From IMG/VR virus record IMGVR_UViG_3300042874_000020, positions 1 through 34,726 of that record: a stretch of 34,726 nucleotides of DNA. One strand, given 5' to 3'. The notes below the pieces were generated by a model that was not told where the DNA came from, did no database searches, and saw only the letters and a list, made by a program, of their open reading frames with translations. Made by a program: the position numbers and the translations under genes. How positions within the stretch are numbered: the stretch's first letter is position 1; each line of letters opens with the position of its first letter. This document shows, one piece after another, positions 7,727 through 16,362 of this stretch. Origin of the DNA: a virus.

Positions 7727-8305
7727 ATGGTTGCAAAACGTAAGACCGACACGAGACTGAATTCCGATCAATCGAGTGTTCGCGCGAGTCGTCACATGAA
7801 GGACCGCAAGGTGACGCAGAACCGTGAACTGTCAGACGATGAAAGGGTGGCAGAGTTTCGCCAACAATTTTTCCAATCAGCATTGCCTGATATTCCGAGA
7901 ATCGAGGGTTACCACGTCTGCTGGCTGACCACGCAGAATCCGCGAGATCCGATCCATTCGAGAGTGCGACTGGGCTATGAGCCGATCAAGGTATCGGACA
8001 TCCCTGGTTGGGATCACTCATCGATCAAGACCGGTGACTGGCAGGGCTGCATCGGTGTGAATGAGATGGTGGCGTTCAAGCTGCCTTTGCCACTGTACGA
8101 ACAGTACATGCGCATCAATCACCACGAAGCCCCCCTGCAGGAAGAAGAGAAACTCAGTAGTGCGATTCGTGCGATGGAAGCCGAAATGAAACAAGCGTCG
8201 AGGGGCGCTGTGGAACTCGAACTCGAAGGTGGTACAGCTGCATTGGGCACGGCACCGGAACCTCCACCGTTTGCAGAGCAGACGGGGGAATCACCGGACT
8301 ATTAA
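7727..8305 (+). CDS. Conserved-looking hypothetical head-module protein
   Basis: The 192-residue protein starts 4 bases after the scaffold stop, with GGGAG upstream. The N-terminus is basic and disordered (to about residue 40); the middle contains a compact region with many aromatic and Asp residues (GYHVCWLTTQNPRDP, SDIPGWDHSSIKTG); the C-terminus is helical, acidic and Pro-rich. I do not recognise a family. Its place between scaffold and decoration/capsid genes suggests a head-assembly or minor capsid role. Confidence 0.7.
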   Translation: MVAKRKTDTRLNSDQSSVRASRHMKDRKVTQNRELSDDERVAEFRQQFFQSALPDIPRIEGYHVCWLTTQNPRDPIHSRVRLGYEPIKVSDIPGWDHSSIKTGDWQGCIGVNEMVAFKLPLPLYEQYMRINHHEAPLQEEEKLSSAIRAMEAEMKQASRGAVELELEGGTAALGTAPEPPPFAEQTGESPDY

Positions 8306-8326
8306 ATCGATTCGGAGTCCTAACAA

Positions 8327-8878
8327 ATGAGTTCAGTTGCTTCTCCTTTTGGTTTGAAGCCCGCATGGCACCCGTCTGGCATCATTCGCCAACGGCAGAG
8401 CCAGATTGCATCGGGCTATGCTGTCAACATCTTCCTGTACTCTCCGGTAATCATCGTCGCTACGGGCTTCATCGAAGCGGCTCCTGCGGCGGGTGATGCG
8501 GTCGGTGTCTTCCTGGGCGTCGAGTACACAGATACGAGCGGTCGTCGTGTCGTCAACAACCGCTGGCCAGCCAACACGGTGGCAACGGACATCGTCGTGT
8601 ACTACACCGAGGATCAGCAGCTCGTGTACGAGATCCAGGCCAATGCGACCTTGGCCATTTCTGCAGTAGGCCAACAGTTCGACTGGAGCGCGCTCGCGGG
8701 TAACGCCACGACAGGCCTGTCCAGCGTCTCGCTGAACGTCGCTTCGGCGGCTGCCAACGCGGGTCTCCGTGTGATCGGGTTGAATCCGGGCCCTGACAAT
8801 GTCTGGGGGGACTTGTTCCCCGTTGTTCAGGTTCAAATTTCCGAACATCAGTACGTCGCAGACGTTGCGTCGATCTGA
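8327..8878 (+). CDS. Putative capsid decoration/structural protein
   Basis: The 183-residue, beta-rich protein begins SSVASPFGLKPAWHPSG and contains GVEYTDTSGRRVVNNRWPA and YEIQANATL, a pattern I associate with small structural proteins encoded immediately before the major capsid gene in many podoviruses. It probably binds the outer capsid surface. A CGGAG at 8313-8317 precedes ATG 8327, and a similar GGAGTCC leader precedes the capsid gene, suggesting both are strongly translated. No signal peptide or membrane segment. The family feel is good but the exact role is inferred. Confidence 0.7.
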   Translation: MSSVASPFGLKPAWHPSGIIRQRQSQIASGYAVNIFLYSPVIIVATGFIEAAPAAGDAVGVFLGVEYTDTSGRRVVNNRWPANTVATDIVVYYTEDQQLVYEIQANATLAISAVGQQFDWSALAGNATTGLSSVSLNVASAAANAGLRVIGLNPGPDNVWGDLFPVVQVQISEHQYVADVASI

Positions 8879-8909
8879 TCGTTCACAACCGATTACAAGG
8901 AGTCCTTAA

Positions 8910-9839
8910 ATGGCTGTTCCGATGAGGTCTACTGACTTCCGCTCGATCGTCGAGCCCATCCTGAACGAGACGTTCGATGGGATCTACAAGCAGCGGGCTG
9001 ACGAATGGAAAGGCGTCTTCACTGATCGAAAGGGTACCCCCCGGTCGTATCACGAAGAGCCTGTACTGTTCGGTTTCAACGCAGCACCTGAAATGCCTGA
9101 CGGCACTGCGGTCACCTACGACGCAGGCGGCGTGCTGTTCATTCAGCGCTACGTCTACAAGGTCTTCGGTCTCGCATTCGCGCTGACGAAGGTCCTGGTC
9201 GAAGACGGTGATCACATTCGAATCGGTACCATCTACTCCGAGCACTTGGCTCAGTCGATGATCGAGACGAAGGAAACGCTGTGCGCGAACATCCTGAATC
9301 GTGCTTTCAACGGTGCGTTCCTCGGTGGTGATGGCGTTGCTCTGAACGTCACGACCCACCCGATCGCTCCGGGCGGCACGACGGGCGGCGTCTTCTCCAA
9401 CCTGTTGACGACAGCGGCAGCCTTGTCGCAGACGTCACTGGAGCAGATGCTCATTCAGATCCGCAACGCCGTCGACAACAACGGCAAACGGATTCGTTTG
9501 ACGCCCCTCAAGATCGTCGCTGGGCCGAGCCAAGTGTTCCAAGCAGAAGTGTTGCTGAAGAGCGTCTTGCGTGCGGGTACCGCCAACAACGACATCAACC
9601 CGATCCTCTCGATGGGCCTGCTGAGCCAAGGGCAAGCAAACCTGTCGCGTATCACCAGCACCACCGCATGGTGGGTGCAGACCGACGCTCCGCGCGGTAT
9701 GCAGCTGATGATGCGGCGTGGGTTGGAGAAGTCGATGGAAGGCGATTTCGAGACCGACTCGATGCGCTACAAGTCCACGGAACGGTACATCCCGTCGTGG
9801 ACGGACCCACGCGCACTCTACGGCACCCCGGGGCTGTAA
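8910..9839 (+). CDS. Major capsid protein
   Basis: The 309-residue protein follows scaffold and decoration genes and has a strong AAGGAG site 5' of ATG 8910. Visible features fit HK97-fold capsid proteins of this size class: an N-terminal helix (STDFRSIVEPILNETFDGIY), an E-loop-like region, a central long helix with ETKETLCANILNRAFN, the LTPLKIVAGPSQVFQAE strand-helix, and a C-terminal P-domain strand (GMQLMMRRGLEKSMEGDFET) with a basic end. There is no N-terminal propeptide signature. A stable hairpin lies just downstream of the stop (9861-9884). Assignment rests on position, length and these features. Confidence 0.85.
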   Translation: MAVPMRSTDFRSIVEPILNETFDGIYKQRADEWKGVFTDRKGTPRSYHEEPVLFGFNAAPEMPDGTAVTYDAGGVLFIQRYVYKVFGLAFALTKVLVEDGDHIRIGTIYSEHLAQSMIETKETLCANILNRAFNGAFLGGDGVALNVTTHPIAPGGTTGGVFSNLLTTAAALSQTSLEQMLIQIRNAVDNNGKRIRLTPLKIVAGPSQVFQAEVLLKSVLRAGTANNDINPILSMGLLSQGQANLSRITSTTAWWVQTDAPRGMQLMMRRGLEKSMEGDFETDSMRYKSTERYIPSWTDPRALYGTPGL

Positions 9840-9860
9840 CGGTCACGACCCACTGAGAAT

Positions 9861-9884
9861 GGGGGCTTTCTAACGAGAGTCCCC
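9861..9884 (+). other. RNA hairpin after the major capsid gene
   Basis: GGGGGCTTTC and GAGAGTCCCC can pair as a 10-base-pair stem (two G-T wobbles) around a TAAC loop, with T9860-A9885 adding one more pair. It lies in the 70-base gap between the capsid stop and the next gene. There is no T-run after it, so it is not a classical Rho-independent terminator; it could protect the 3' end of capsid mRNA or slow transcription. Confidence 0.5.
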
Positions 9885-9909
9885 AGTCTCGCACACAGGA
9901 GATTTTTCG

Positions 9910-10626
9910 ATGCCCACTGCAAACAACATCACGCGTCTTCCGATCGGGCTCAACAACCTGCCGGATAACAACGTGTTTGCGAATATCCGTCTTCCGGACG
10001 CCTCGGTGGTCCACTCGTTTCTCGAAGACTTCGATCTGTTCTTAGCGACCATGTGGACTGTCGGCGGCGTCGGCGTTCCGACTCGTGCCTTGGTAGCTGG
10101 TGACGGTGGCATTCTGGCCATCGCCAACTCAGCTGCGGACAACGACAACTCGTGGATCCAGGGATCAATCGGTTACACGATGGTCGCTGGCAAGCGGGTC
10201 TTCTTCCGTGCTCGTGCGGCGGTTGACGATGCCACTCAAGCTGAGTTCGTGTTGGGGTTGCAGATCGCTGTAGCTGCCAACAACTTTCTGACGCCAGTGA
10301 ATGGGATCTTCTTCCGCAAGGACGATGAATCCACCTCCATGACGTTTGTGAGTCGTGCAGCGAGTGTGGAAACGACCTCAGGTGCGATCGGTACGATCGT
10401 GGCGGCTCAGCAGTTCGAAGTCGCCTTTGCGTATGATGGCGGATCGAACGTTCTGGCCGTTGCCTTCCAGGCGAACACAGCGCTCGGTGCTGCGCCGATC
10501 GTGGCAACCATTACCCCGGCAGCTCTGCCGTCGGTGGCGATGGGAGTCGTGGCTGGGGTTCAGAACGGCTCAGCGGTGATTCGTACCCTGTCACTGGATC
10601 AGATCTTCGCTTCCAAAGATCGGTAA
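9910..10626 (+). CDS. Putative minor structural protein (beta-rich)
   Basis: The 238-residue product starts after CAGGAG and a T-rich spacer. It is Ala/Val/Thr-rich with alternating strand pattern (GKRVFFRARAAVDD, EFVLGLQIAV, QQFEVAFAYDGG), reminiscent of a concanavalin/jelly-roll fold, and has no membrane segment. It is flanked by strong hairpins on both sides (9861-9884 and 10632-10659), so its transcript may be a discrete unit. I do not recognise a named family; place and fold suggest a capsid-surface or head-fibre protein. Confidence 0.65.
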   Translation: MPTANNITRLPIGLNNLPDNNVFANIRLPDASVVHSFLEDFDLFLATMWTVGGVGVPTRALVAGDGGILAIANSAADNDNSWIQGSIGYTMVAGKRVFFRARAAVDDATQAEFVLGLQIAVAANNFLTPVNGIFFRKDDESTSMTFVSRAASVETTSGAIGTIVAAQQFEVAFAYDGGSNVLAVAFQANTALGAAPIVATITPAALPSVAMGVVAGVQNGSAVIRTLSLDQIFASKDR

Positions 10627-10631
10627 CGGTT

Positions 10632-10659
10632 CGGTTGGGGGGCTTCGGCTCCCCGACTG
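10632..10659 (+). other. Strong hairpin with UUCG tetraloop
   Basis: The left arm (10632-10643) and right arm (10648-10659) can form about 12 pairs, including a GGGG/CCCC core, closed by C(TTCG)G, an exceptionally stable RNA tetraloop. It sits in the 46-base gap between two structural genes. The downstream sequence (ACTGCTTAAAGG) has no T-run, so termination would be partial at best; mRNA processing or stabilisation is equally possible. Confidence 0.6.
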
Positions 10660-10672
10660 CTTAAAGGTAAGA

Positions 10673-11008
10673 ATGCGTCCAGTACGTGTTGTGGTTTCAG
10701 CAGTTGGGGTTAGCCCGGTCATCCCTATTGACCAGTACAGCTCCACCACGAACATTGGGCTGGGGATCATTGTCACTACGGGTCCTGCGGTCTATACGGT
10801 GCAGCACACCTTCGACGATGTGTTCGCTGTGACGTTCGATCCACTCACCGCAAACTGGTTCGACCACCCGACGTTGATTAACCAAACGGTCAATCGAGAC
10901 TCGAACTACGCCGCCCCTCCTCGGGGTGTGCGCCTAAACGTGACCACGCTCGCAGCGGGCAACGTCGCGTTGATGCTCATTCAGGCTGGTTCGCCTTCGA
11001 CGGGCTAG
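10673..11008 (+). CDS. Small virion-type protein, paralogue of the gene at 13502
   Basis: The 111-residue beta-rich protein starts after AAAGG. It shares a clear pattern with the product of 13502-13813: MRPVR at the start, IPIDQY, a Gly-rich strand, HTFDDVFA, W-x-x-H, P-x-G/A-VRL and a final MLIQAG. The two are therefore duplicates that have diverged. Homology to a known family is not recognised; the position among fibre-like genes suggests a small structural or fibre-chaperone component. Confidence 0.7.
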   Translation: MRPVRVVVSAVGVSPVIPIDQYSSTTNIGLGIIVTTGPAVYTVQHTFDDVFAVTFDPLTANWFDHPTLINQTVNRDSNYAAPPRGVRLNVTTLAAGNVALMLIQAGSPSTG

Positions 11009-11019
11009 GAAGAAACAGC

Positions 11020-11574
11020 ATGAGCATGGTAGCTGGAGTAACCGACAACGATCCGATGAAACTCGTTCGGATGTTGGTCAGTGACCCTGAAGGGTTGAAG
11101 CGCCAGTTGGAGCAATTCGAAAAAGCCAAGGCCTCGGCTCAGAAGGTGATTGACCTGCTGGGTCCTGCTGGCGAAATCCTGACCATGCGAAAGCAGGTAG
11201 AGGAGGCCAAATCGTTAGCTATTGACGCCGTAGTGGTCGCTCGGAAGAAAGCTGAAGACATCGTGGCTCAAGCTAACAAGAAAGCTAAGGGGATTGTCGA
11301 TCACGGTATCCAGGTTGCTAACCAGAAGCTGGATGCCGCCACTGCCAAAGAGCAGAACGCAGACGAGCTGCGAGAGAAAGCACAAGCCACCCTGGCGGCT
11401 GTGCAGCATGACAAAGCAGACTTGGAGGAAAAGCTGGCTGCGGTCGAGACTCGAATGGAAGCCCTGGACGCAGCTACGGTTGCTACGAAATTGAGACAGG
11501 ACGAGCTTGACCGACGCATAGGTCAGCTGGAGAAAGTTCGGATCGCGATGCGGTCCATCCTCGCGGTGCCGTGA
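11020..11574 (+). CDS. Coiled-coil protein of unknown function
   Basis: The 184-residue product is almost entirely alpha-helical and charged, rich in Ala/Lys/Glu/Gln with heptad-like spacing (LKRQLEQFEKAKASAQKVI, then long Ala-Lys helices to the end). No membrane segment. AGGAAG precedes ATG 11020; a second in-frame ATG follows at 11026. The stop overlaps the next start (GTGATG). It may be a structural rod or assembly scaffold for the adjacent fibre proteins; it carries no catalytic motif. Confidence 0.7.
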   Translation: MSMVAGVTDNDPMKLVRMLVSDPEGLKRQLEQFEKAKASAQKVIDLLGPAGEILTMRKQVEEAKSLAIDAVVVARKKAEDIVAQANKKAKGIVDHGIQVANQKLDAATAKEQNADELREKAQATLAAVQHDKADLEEKLAAVETRMEALDAATVATKLRQDELDRRIGQLEKVRIAMRSILAVP

Positions 11575-11981
11575 TGGCTGTTCCAAGTGGAATGGGCTAC
11601 GCGGGGATCGTTGCGGTCCCTATCCCCCCAGATGGCGCTACGGGCACCGTTCTCACCAAGCAATCCCCAGAGAACTACGACACTGACTGGGATCCTGGTG
11701 GTGGTGGCGGTGTAGCTGACGGGGACTACGGCGACGTTACTGTTTCTGGCGGTGGTCTAGTCTGGACCATCGACACCAACGTGGTGACCTACGCGAAGAT
11801 GCAGGACGTGTCTGCCGCTTCCCGACTACTTGGTAGAGGGGCGGGCGGCGGGGCAGGGGATCCACAAGAGATCATCCTCGGCACCAACCTCTCGATGAGT
11901 GGCACCACACTGAATGCTACTGGTGGCAGTGGTTCCGGGCTCACACACCCCCAGGTTTTGGCGCGGACGTTGGGAGCGTAA
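11574..11981 (+). CDS. Short tail-fibre-like protein
   Basis: The product is about 135 residues from ATG 11574, overlapping the previous stop. It begins with a short Pro-rich strand, then a Gly run, then the sequence ADGDYGDVTVSGGGLVWTID followed by VTYAKMQDVSAASRLLGR, a module common in phage tail fibres and neck-fibre proteins. The end (GTTLNATGGSGSG) is a further fibre-type motif. It is short for a fibre, so it may assemble with the following gene, which starts 4 bases later. Confidence 0.7.
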   Translation: MAVPSGMGYAGIVAVPIPPDGATGTVLTKQSPENYDTDWDPGGGGGVADGDYGDVTVSGGGLVWTIDTNVVTYAKMQDVSAASRLLGRGAGGGAGDPQEIILGTNLSMSGTTLNATGGSGSGLTHPQVLARTLGA

Positions 11982-11984
11982 CGA

Positions 11985-12794
11985 ATGCTAGTATTGGATG
12001 ACGTCACCCAGACACTGCAGGGCGTTCTCGGTGGTGCCATTGCCACGACACAGCCGGACTTCTATGCGGCGTGGCGCGACATTACGACCACGGACTACAC
12101 GCCCGGTCAGAGCGATGGTCAGCTCAACAGCACCACGGACGTAGATCTGATTGTCGCGCCGGCCGCATCGACTCAGCGTGTGATTGACTATCTTTCGGTG
12201 TTCAACAGAGACACTGCGTCCGTGACGCTGACCATCAAGACCGACTCCAGTGGGACGGAGCGCTGGTTGTGGAGTGGAACGCTTGCGACCAACGAGAAGG
12301 TTGAGTACGTCGAGGGTACTGGGTTTCGTGTTCTGGACGCGACCGGCGTCGTCAAAGGCGTTGGTGCTACTGGTGCACCCGGTGCTCCGGGTGGTGGCAC
12401 GGTACTCGGCTCGGGCACGTCGATTGTCGACTTTGGAGACTTCCCCGGTACGACTGATGCGGAACTCGATGTCACCGGTCTGACCAACATACAGGCCGGT
12501 AGCCAAGTCATGTGCTGGATCGCGCCCGTTGCAACGGCTGACCATTCAGCCGATGAACACTTGGTCGAACCGCTGTTTGTCTATGCCATCGACATCGTCG
12601 CGGGTGTGGGCTTCACGCTGCGCGTTGTCACTGGGAATCAGCGTTTCGAGGCGGCGCTGCGAAACACGTATCACCGGGGCACCGTGGCCGCTCGGCTGGG
12701 GCCGGGACAGCGGCGACCGGGTCAGGTCATTCTGGCTCTGAGGGACCCTGAGGTATGGGGCGAATGGACTATTGGTTGGCTCTACACGCAATGA
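11985..12794 (+). CDS. Fibre-like structural protein with collagen-like turn
   Basis: The 269-residue protein opens with LDDVTQTLQGVLGGA, a segment often found in phage surface proteins, followed by a beta domain (VIDYLSVFNRDTASVTLTIK) resembling small fibre or decoration domains. A short Gly-x-Pro/Ala collagen-like stretch (GATGAPGAPGG, about residues 127-137) links it to a C-terminal domain of about 130 residues ending WGEWTIGWLYTQ. The layout (anchor, collagen hinge, tip) suggests a virion surface fibre. No enzymatic motif seen. Confidence 0.65.
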   Translation: MLVLDDVTQTLQGVLGGAIATTQPDFYAAWRDITTTDYTPGQSDGQLNSTTDVDLIVAPAASTQRVIDYLSVFNRDTASVTLTIKTDSSGTERWLWSGTLATNEKVEYVEGTGFRVLDATGVVKGVGATGAPGAPGGGTVLGSGTSIVDFGDFPGTTDAELDVTGLTNIQAGSQVMCWIAPVATADHSADEHLVEPLFVYAIDIVAGVGFTLRVVTGNQRFEAALRNTYHRGTVAARLGPGQRRPGQVILALRDPEVWGEWTIGWLYTQ

Positions 12795-12806
12795 CGGAGA
12801 TTTGAG

Positions 12807-13481
12807 ATGGCTCTTACTATTCAGGGATTTTCGGGGACCGTAGCTGACGTGTGGGGCACGCTGTTTCGCGGCCAGAAGGTCCACGTCATGCCGGTGGATT
12901 CGGGAGCCTTCGGAGCGTACAGCTTCGGCGGTTTCTCTGGGATCCTCCCGGCAGCGCTGGCTGCGAACTCGGAGATCTTCCAGTTTCGCTGGGTCGATGT
13001 GTCGCGCTTTGCGATCGTGCGCAGGGTTCGAATATCGGCCAGTGTGTCGACGACGTTCTTCGCAGCTGGCGTGCCACTACAGCTCACCCTGGTCAAGGCG
13101 ACGGGTTGGACGGTGGCTGGCACGGGCGGCACGGCGATCACGCTCGCCGCGACGGTGAAGAAGCGCACCAGCATGGGCTCGTCGCTCCTCGCGGCCGGTG
13201 ATATGCGGATCGCGACCACGGCAGCACTCGGTGCTGGCACCAAGACGTTGGAGGCGAACGCCATGGGTTCGATCCTTGCCGGGGGCCCGATCACAGGGAG
13301 CTTGAACGGTACGATCATCGCGCCCGGTACGATTATGTTTGAGTGCGAGGTCGGCCATGGCGATCATCCGCTGGTGCTCGCACAAAACGAAGGCTTCTCG
13401 ATTCGATCGGTGGCGGTACCAGCCACGGGTACTTGGCAGATCGGCGTGGATGTGGACTGGGCGGAAACGGATACTTACTAG
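12807..13481 (+). CDS. Hypothetical virion protein
   Basis: The 224-residue, Ala/Gly/Thr/Val-rich beta protein starts after ACGGAG. It has no membrane segment or catalytic motif. Strands such as FAIVRRVRISASVSTTF and GTWQIGVDVDWAET suggest a beta-sandwich. It lies within the run of accessory structural genes between capsid and connector genes. I do not recognise the family. Confidence 0.65.
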   Translation: MALTIQGFSGTVADVWGTLFRGQKVHVMPVDSGAFGAYSFGGFSGILPAALAANSEIFQFRWVDVSRFAIVRRVRISASVSTTFFAAGVPLQLTLVKATGWTVAGTGGTAITLAATVKKRTSMGSSLLAAGDMRIATTAALGAGTKTLEANAMGSILAGGPITGSLNGTIIAPGTIMFECEVGHGDHPLVLAQNEGFSIRSVAVPATGTWQIGVDVDWAETDTY

Positions 13482-13501
13482 CTAAACCTGAGGAATTTGA
13501 A

Positions 13502-13813
13502 ATGAGACCAATCAGACTTTCCGTCACCGGCAGCAACACGTCGGCATCTGTTCCTCTGGACCAGTACCAGACCCCCTTCAACGTCTCGTTGAGTTTGCAG
13601 ATCGGAGCGGGAGCGATCCTGGCGACGGTATCGTATACCTTCGATGACATTTTCGATTCCACAGTAACGCCCCTGTGGACAAACCATGTGGATCTGACGG
13701 CGCAGGTTGCTGCGGCGATCGGCTCGCTCATCAGTCCTGTGCGAGCTGTTCGTCTCGTGAATGCAGACACCGGCACCGCTGTGTTGATCATCCAACAGGC
13801 TGGAGCGCAGTAG
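13502..13813 (+). CDS. Small virion-type protein, paralogue of the gene at 10673
   Basis: Start ATG 13502 is chosen because GAGGAA lies just upstream and because homology to the 10673 product begins exactly there; the open frame extends farther 5' but overlaps the preceding gene without similarity. The 103-residue product shares MRPIR, PLDQY, YTFDDIF, W-x-x-H, RAVRL and IIQQAG with its paralogue. The stop overlaps the GTG start of the next gene (TAGTG). Function unknown; the two copies each precede fibre-type genes. Confidence 0.75.
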   Translation: MRPIRLSVTGSNTSASVPLDQYQTPFNVSLSLQIGAGAILATVSYTFDDIFDSTVTPLWTNHVDLTAQVAAAIGSLISPVRAVRLVNADTGTAVLIIQQAGAQ

Positions 13814-15507
13814 TGTCCGGAGTCACCCTCGATCGGGTTATCAACGTTGACTCGACTCGACCAGTGATCAACTACCCTGCCGGTGAGAATGGCATCGAGG
13901 GGAGTGGAGTCACGGGTGGTGGGGGTGTAGTTGTACCTGAACTGGTGGGAGTGCTTACAGCACTCGCGTTGGAAAACTGGTGGAAGCTCAACGACGCTTA
14001 CGTCATTGATACAGCGGGTTCTACCCCAGACTACGGCTCGTTCAACATGGATGGCACCACCCCCGGTGCGTTGAATCGCTATGGTGACCTTATGCCGGGG
14101 CCAACGAGTGAAGCCGGTGAGGACAGCACACTCTTCTGTGATGGCTACGGTGGAATAGCCATTCTGACGGCGGCTTCACCGGGTGGGTTGGTGGGCGACA
14201 CGGTTGGCTCGTTGGGGTTTTGGATCAAGCTCGATGCGAGTTTCACTGGTGGAAACGTCTACAACTACGCCACGGACTCCGCACACCTGCGCACCTTGGA
14301 TGTCAGACTTGACGCCACAGGTAAACTCTCCTGCTTCGTGCGGAAGGGTGTTGTAGGTGCTGATCAAGGTACGTTTGAGACCAATGCCTCGGCGGTCCCA
14401 CTCGACAATACATGGCACTTCTGTCTTCTGACCTGCGACGGCACCAACAAGGTGTGGTACGTGGATGGCGCTTCAGTCGCCTCCACTTTCGTAGTGAACT
14501 CAGGGGCGGCTTTGGAGGGGGATTGGCTCTCCGCAGTCAACGTTGGGGCCTTGTGCAACTTGAGCATTGCGTATCGGCAAGCGTCGGCTGAAGCAAACAA
14601 TAACCGGTTGAAGACTGCGTGGGTATATTCGGTTTTCTACAAAGGCGTCGTCTTAACGGCTGGTGAGATTTCAGGCATCCAATCGTCGTGGTCGAGCCAC
14701 CCCAACTCTGTTGATGAGACAGACCTGACCTTCGCTCAATGGATGACGAAGCTGCACCCTGCTCATCGTTGGCGTTTGAATGAAGCTGCGATCAGTAGCA
14801 TTGCTGATACGGGTGAGTTGAATGGGATCTACACTGCGCTTAGCTACACCGCAACTGGTGGTGGTGCTCCTGTAGCTCACGCCACTGGGGGACCGTTAGG
14901 CGCAGGTCAGTCGTCTGGCTATGTAGAATTTCGCGATGGGAATACTGACTGGATCAAGCTGGGCACACTTCTTCGAACGGCAGTATGCCAATCGAACAAA
15001 GGCTCACTGTTGATGTTCACGCAAAATAACGATGCGACACCTGATTCGAACATATCACCGTTCTACTGTTGCGATGACCCAGCGGTTGACATTTGGCAAT
15101 TCTTCTCCATCTGGTCCACTCAAGAGCTATCGCAATTCTGCCGAGTAGGTGTCGCAGATGGACTGACTCTAAATACAGATAGCAACGATCCGTTGAGCAC
15201 GACCGCGTGGAACTACGTTGGTGTCACGGGGGGTGCCGATGTGGCTGGATCGACGAAATTGAAGATGTACACCAATGGAGTAGAGTTTGCGACGATTACC
15301 TCAGGTGCGACCGGGAGTGTGAACCGATGGCTTGCTTCGATGAGCGTCGACTCTATCAACGTAGCCATGAATGCGAGAAACCGTGAGGGAGGGGGTGCAG
15401 TCGCGAACATCGGGGAAGGTAACGTGTCAGAGATCTCGATGTTCGACATGATTGTCCCGACACATATTCAATTGTTGATTTACCAATCAGCTCAGGTTGG
15501 CGTTTAG
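13813..15507 (+). CDS. Large fibre/adhesin-like protein with two LamG/concanavalin-like domains
   Basis: Start GTG 13813 overlaps the preceding TAG and has GGAG about 8 bases upstream; the frame is open 5' of this but there it only shadows the previous gene. The 564-residue product has a short N-terminal part, a Gly/Val linker, then two related beta-sandwich units. The first opens LENWWKLNDA and contains GSLGFWIKLDA and TWHFCLLTCDG...VWYVDGASV; the second opens HPAHRWRLNEA and contains AWNYVGVTGG and LKMYTNGVEF. These strand patterns are typical of laminin-G/concanavalin-like carbohydrate-binding domains in phage surface proteins, so binding to a host glycan is the likely role. Confidence 0.7.
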   Translation: MSGVTLDRVINVDSTRPVINYPAGENGIEGSGVTGGGGVVVPELVGVLTALALENWWKLNDAYVIDTAGSTPDYGSFNMDGTTPGALNRYGDLMPGPTSEAGEDSTLFCDGYGGIAILTAASPGGLVGDTVGSLGFWIKLDASFTGGNVYNYATDSAHLRTLDVRLDATGKLSCFVRKGVVGADQGTFETNASAVPLDNTWHFCLLTCDGTNKVWYVDGASVASTFVVNSGAALEGDWLSAVNVGALCNLSIAYRQASAEANNNRLKTAWVYSVFYKGVVLTAGEISGIQSSWSSHPNSVDETDLTFAQWMTKLHPAHRWRLNEAAISSIADTGELNGIYTALSYTATGGGAPVAHATGGPLGAGQSSGYVEFRDGNTDWIKLGTLLRTAVCQSNKGSLLMFTQNNDATPDSNISPFYCCDDPAVDIWQFFSIWSTQELSQFCRVGVADGLTLNTDSNDPLSTTAWNYVGVTGGADVAGSTKLKMYTNGVEFATITSGATGSVNRWLASMSVDSINVAMNARNREGGGAVANIGEGNVSEISMFDMIVPTHIQLLIYQSAQVGV

Positions 15508-15528
15508 AAACTTTCGGGAGTTAAGACG

Positions 15529-16347
15529 ATGGCAATCAAGTACGTGAAAGATTTCGAGTTCCCAGCGGGTGCTGGGTTCACTGGGTCGGCAGGTAAGCAG
15601 CCGGTGAAGGGTTACATGCGTGGGGGTGTTGTGCGACGACCGGCACCGGAGGGTAAGCACGTCGGTGGCCCGAACCCCTCTGCAGAGTATCCGGCGTCGA
15701 AGGCCCATCAGTCGATGCCGCCTAACGTTCACGCTGAGGGGTCGATGCACGACAAGCTCTACACGCAGGGCAAGAAGCTCGGCTTTGCGAAAGGGGGCTA
15801 CGTTGCGAAGCCCATGGACCCCATGGACAGCGGTGTGATGCCCGCCCACAAGGGACGTACTCAGCAGGAAATCGAGGCAGGTGGTTCGAAGCGGATGAAG
15901 CCGGGGTTCGCCGATGGCGGGAAAGTCACTAAGGAACGCGCCTTGGTGAAAAAAATCGGTCAAGAAGTGAAAGCACTGGCCAAGAAACCCGTGGTGAGGA
16001 AGGCTGAGGGTGGGAGCATCCCTGAGGGTTGGAGTCGGATGACGGACGCTGAGAAGCGGGCGTGGGCTGAGAAGCAGACGCGAGCCGGTGCACCACGTTC
16101 CCAGCCGAAGGCGAAAGAACCGAAGGAGTCTAGCCTGGGTACCGGCACTGCTGCTCGTGCTCGTACGGCTTTGAAGGGGCACCACGCACGCACGAAGACG
16201 ACGATCGATGCGGCGATGGAAGAGATGTACAAGAGCATGGACGTCGCGAAGAAAGCGTACGGTGGTCCGGTTGCGATGAAGAAGGGCGGGAAGACACTTC
16301 CCTATCGAGGCCAACGCGCAGCGAAAGCCAATTCGACGAAGTGCTAG
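15529..16347 (+). CDS. Basic protein with repeated Gly-Gly motifs, unknown function
   Basis: The 272-residue product is Lys/Arg/Gly-rich and low in hydrophobic residues, so largely disordered. It repeats a short motif of the form A-x-G-G-x-V/I: RGGVV, AKGGYV, ADGGKV, AEGGSI, YGGPV. Similar motifs occur in the proteins encoded at 26409, 28113, 29572 and 33403. CGGGAG precedes ATG 15529. A nucleic-acid-binding internal protein is one possibility from the charge; nothing more specific can be said. Confidence 0.7.
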   Translation: MAIKYVKDFEFPAGAGFTGSAGKQPVKGYMRGGVVRRPAPEGKHVGGPNPSAEYPASKAHQSMPPNVHAEGSMHDKLYTQGKKLGFAKGGYVAKPMDPMDSGVMPAHKGRTQQEIEAGGSKRMKPGFADGGKVTKERALVKKIGQEVKALAKKPVVRKAEGGSIPEGWSRMTDAEKRAWAEKQTRAGAPRSQPKAKEPKESSLGTGTAARARTALKGHHARTKTTIDAAMEEMYKSMDVAKKAYGGPVAMKKGGKTLPYRGQRAAKANSTKC

Positions 16348-16362
16348 TGGTAGGAGAAACTC

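Noticed and set aside
9885-9909. Rho-independent terminator after the capsid gene
   Set aside because: The hairpin is followed by AGTCTCGC and no T-run, so it is listed only as a hairpin.
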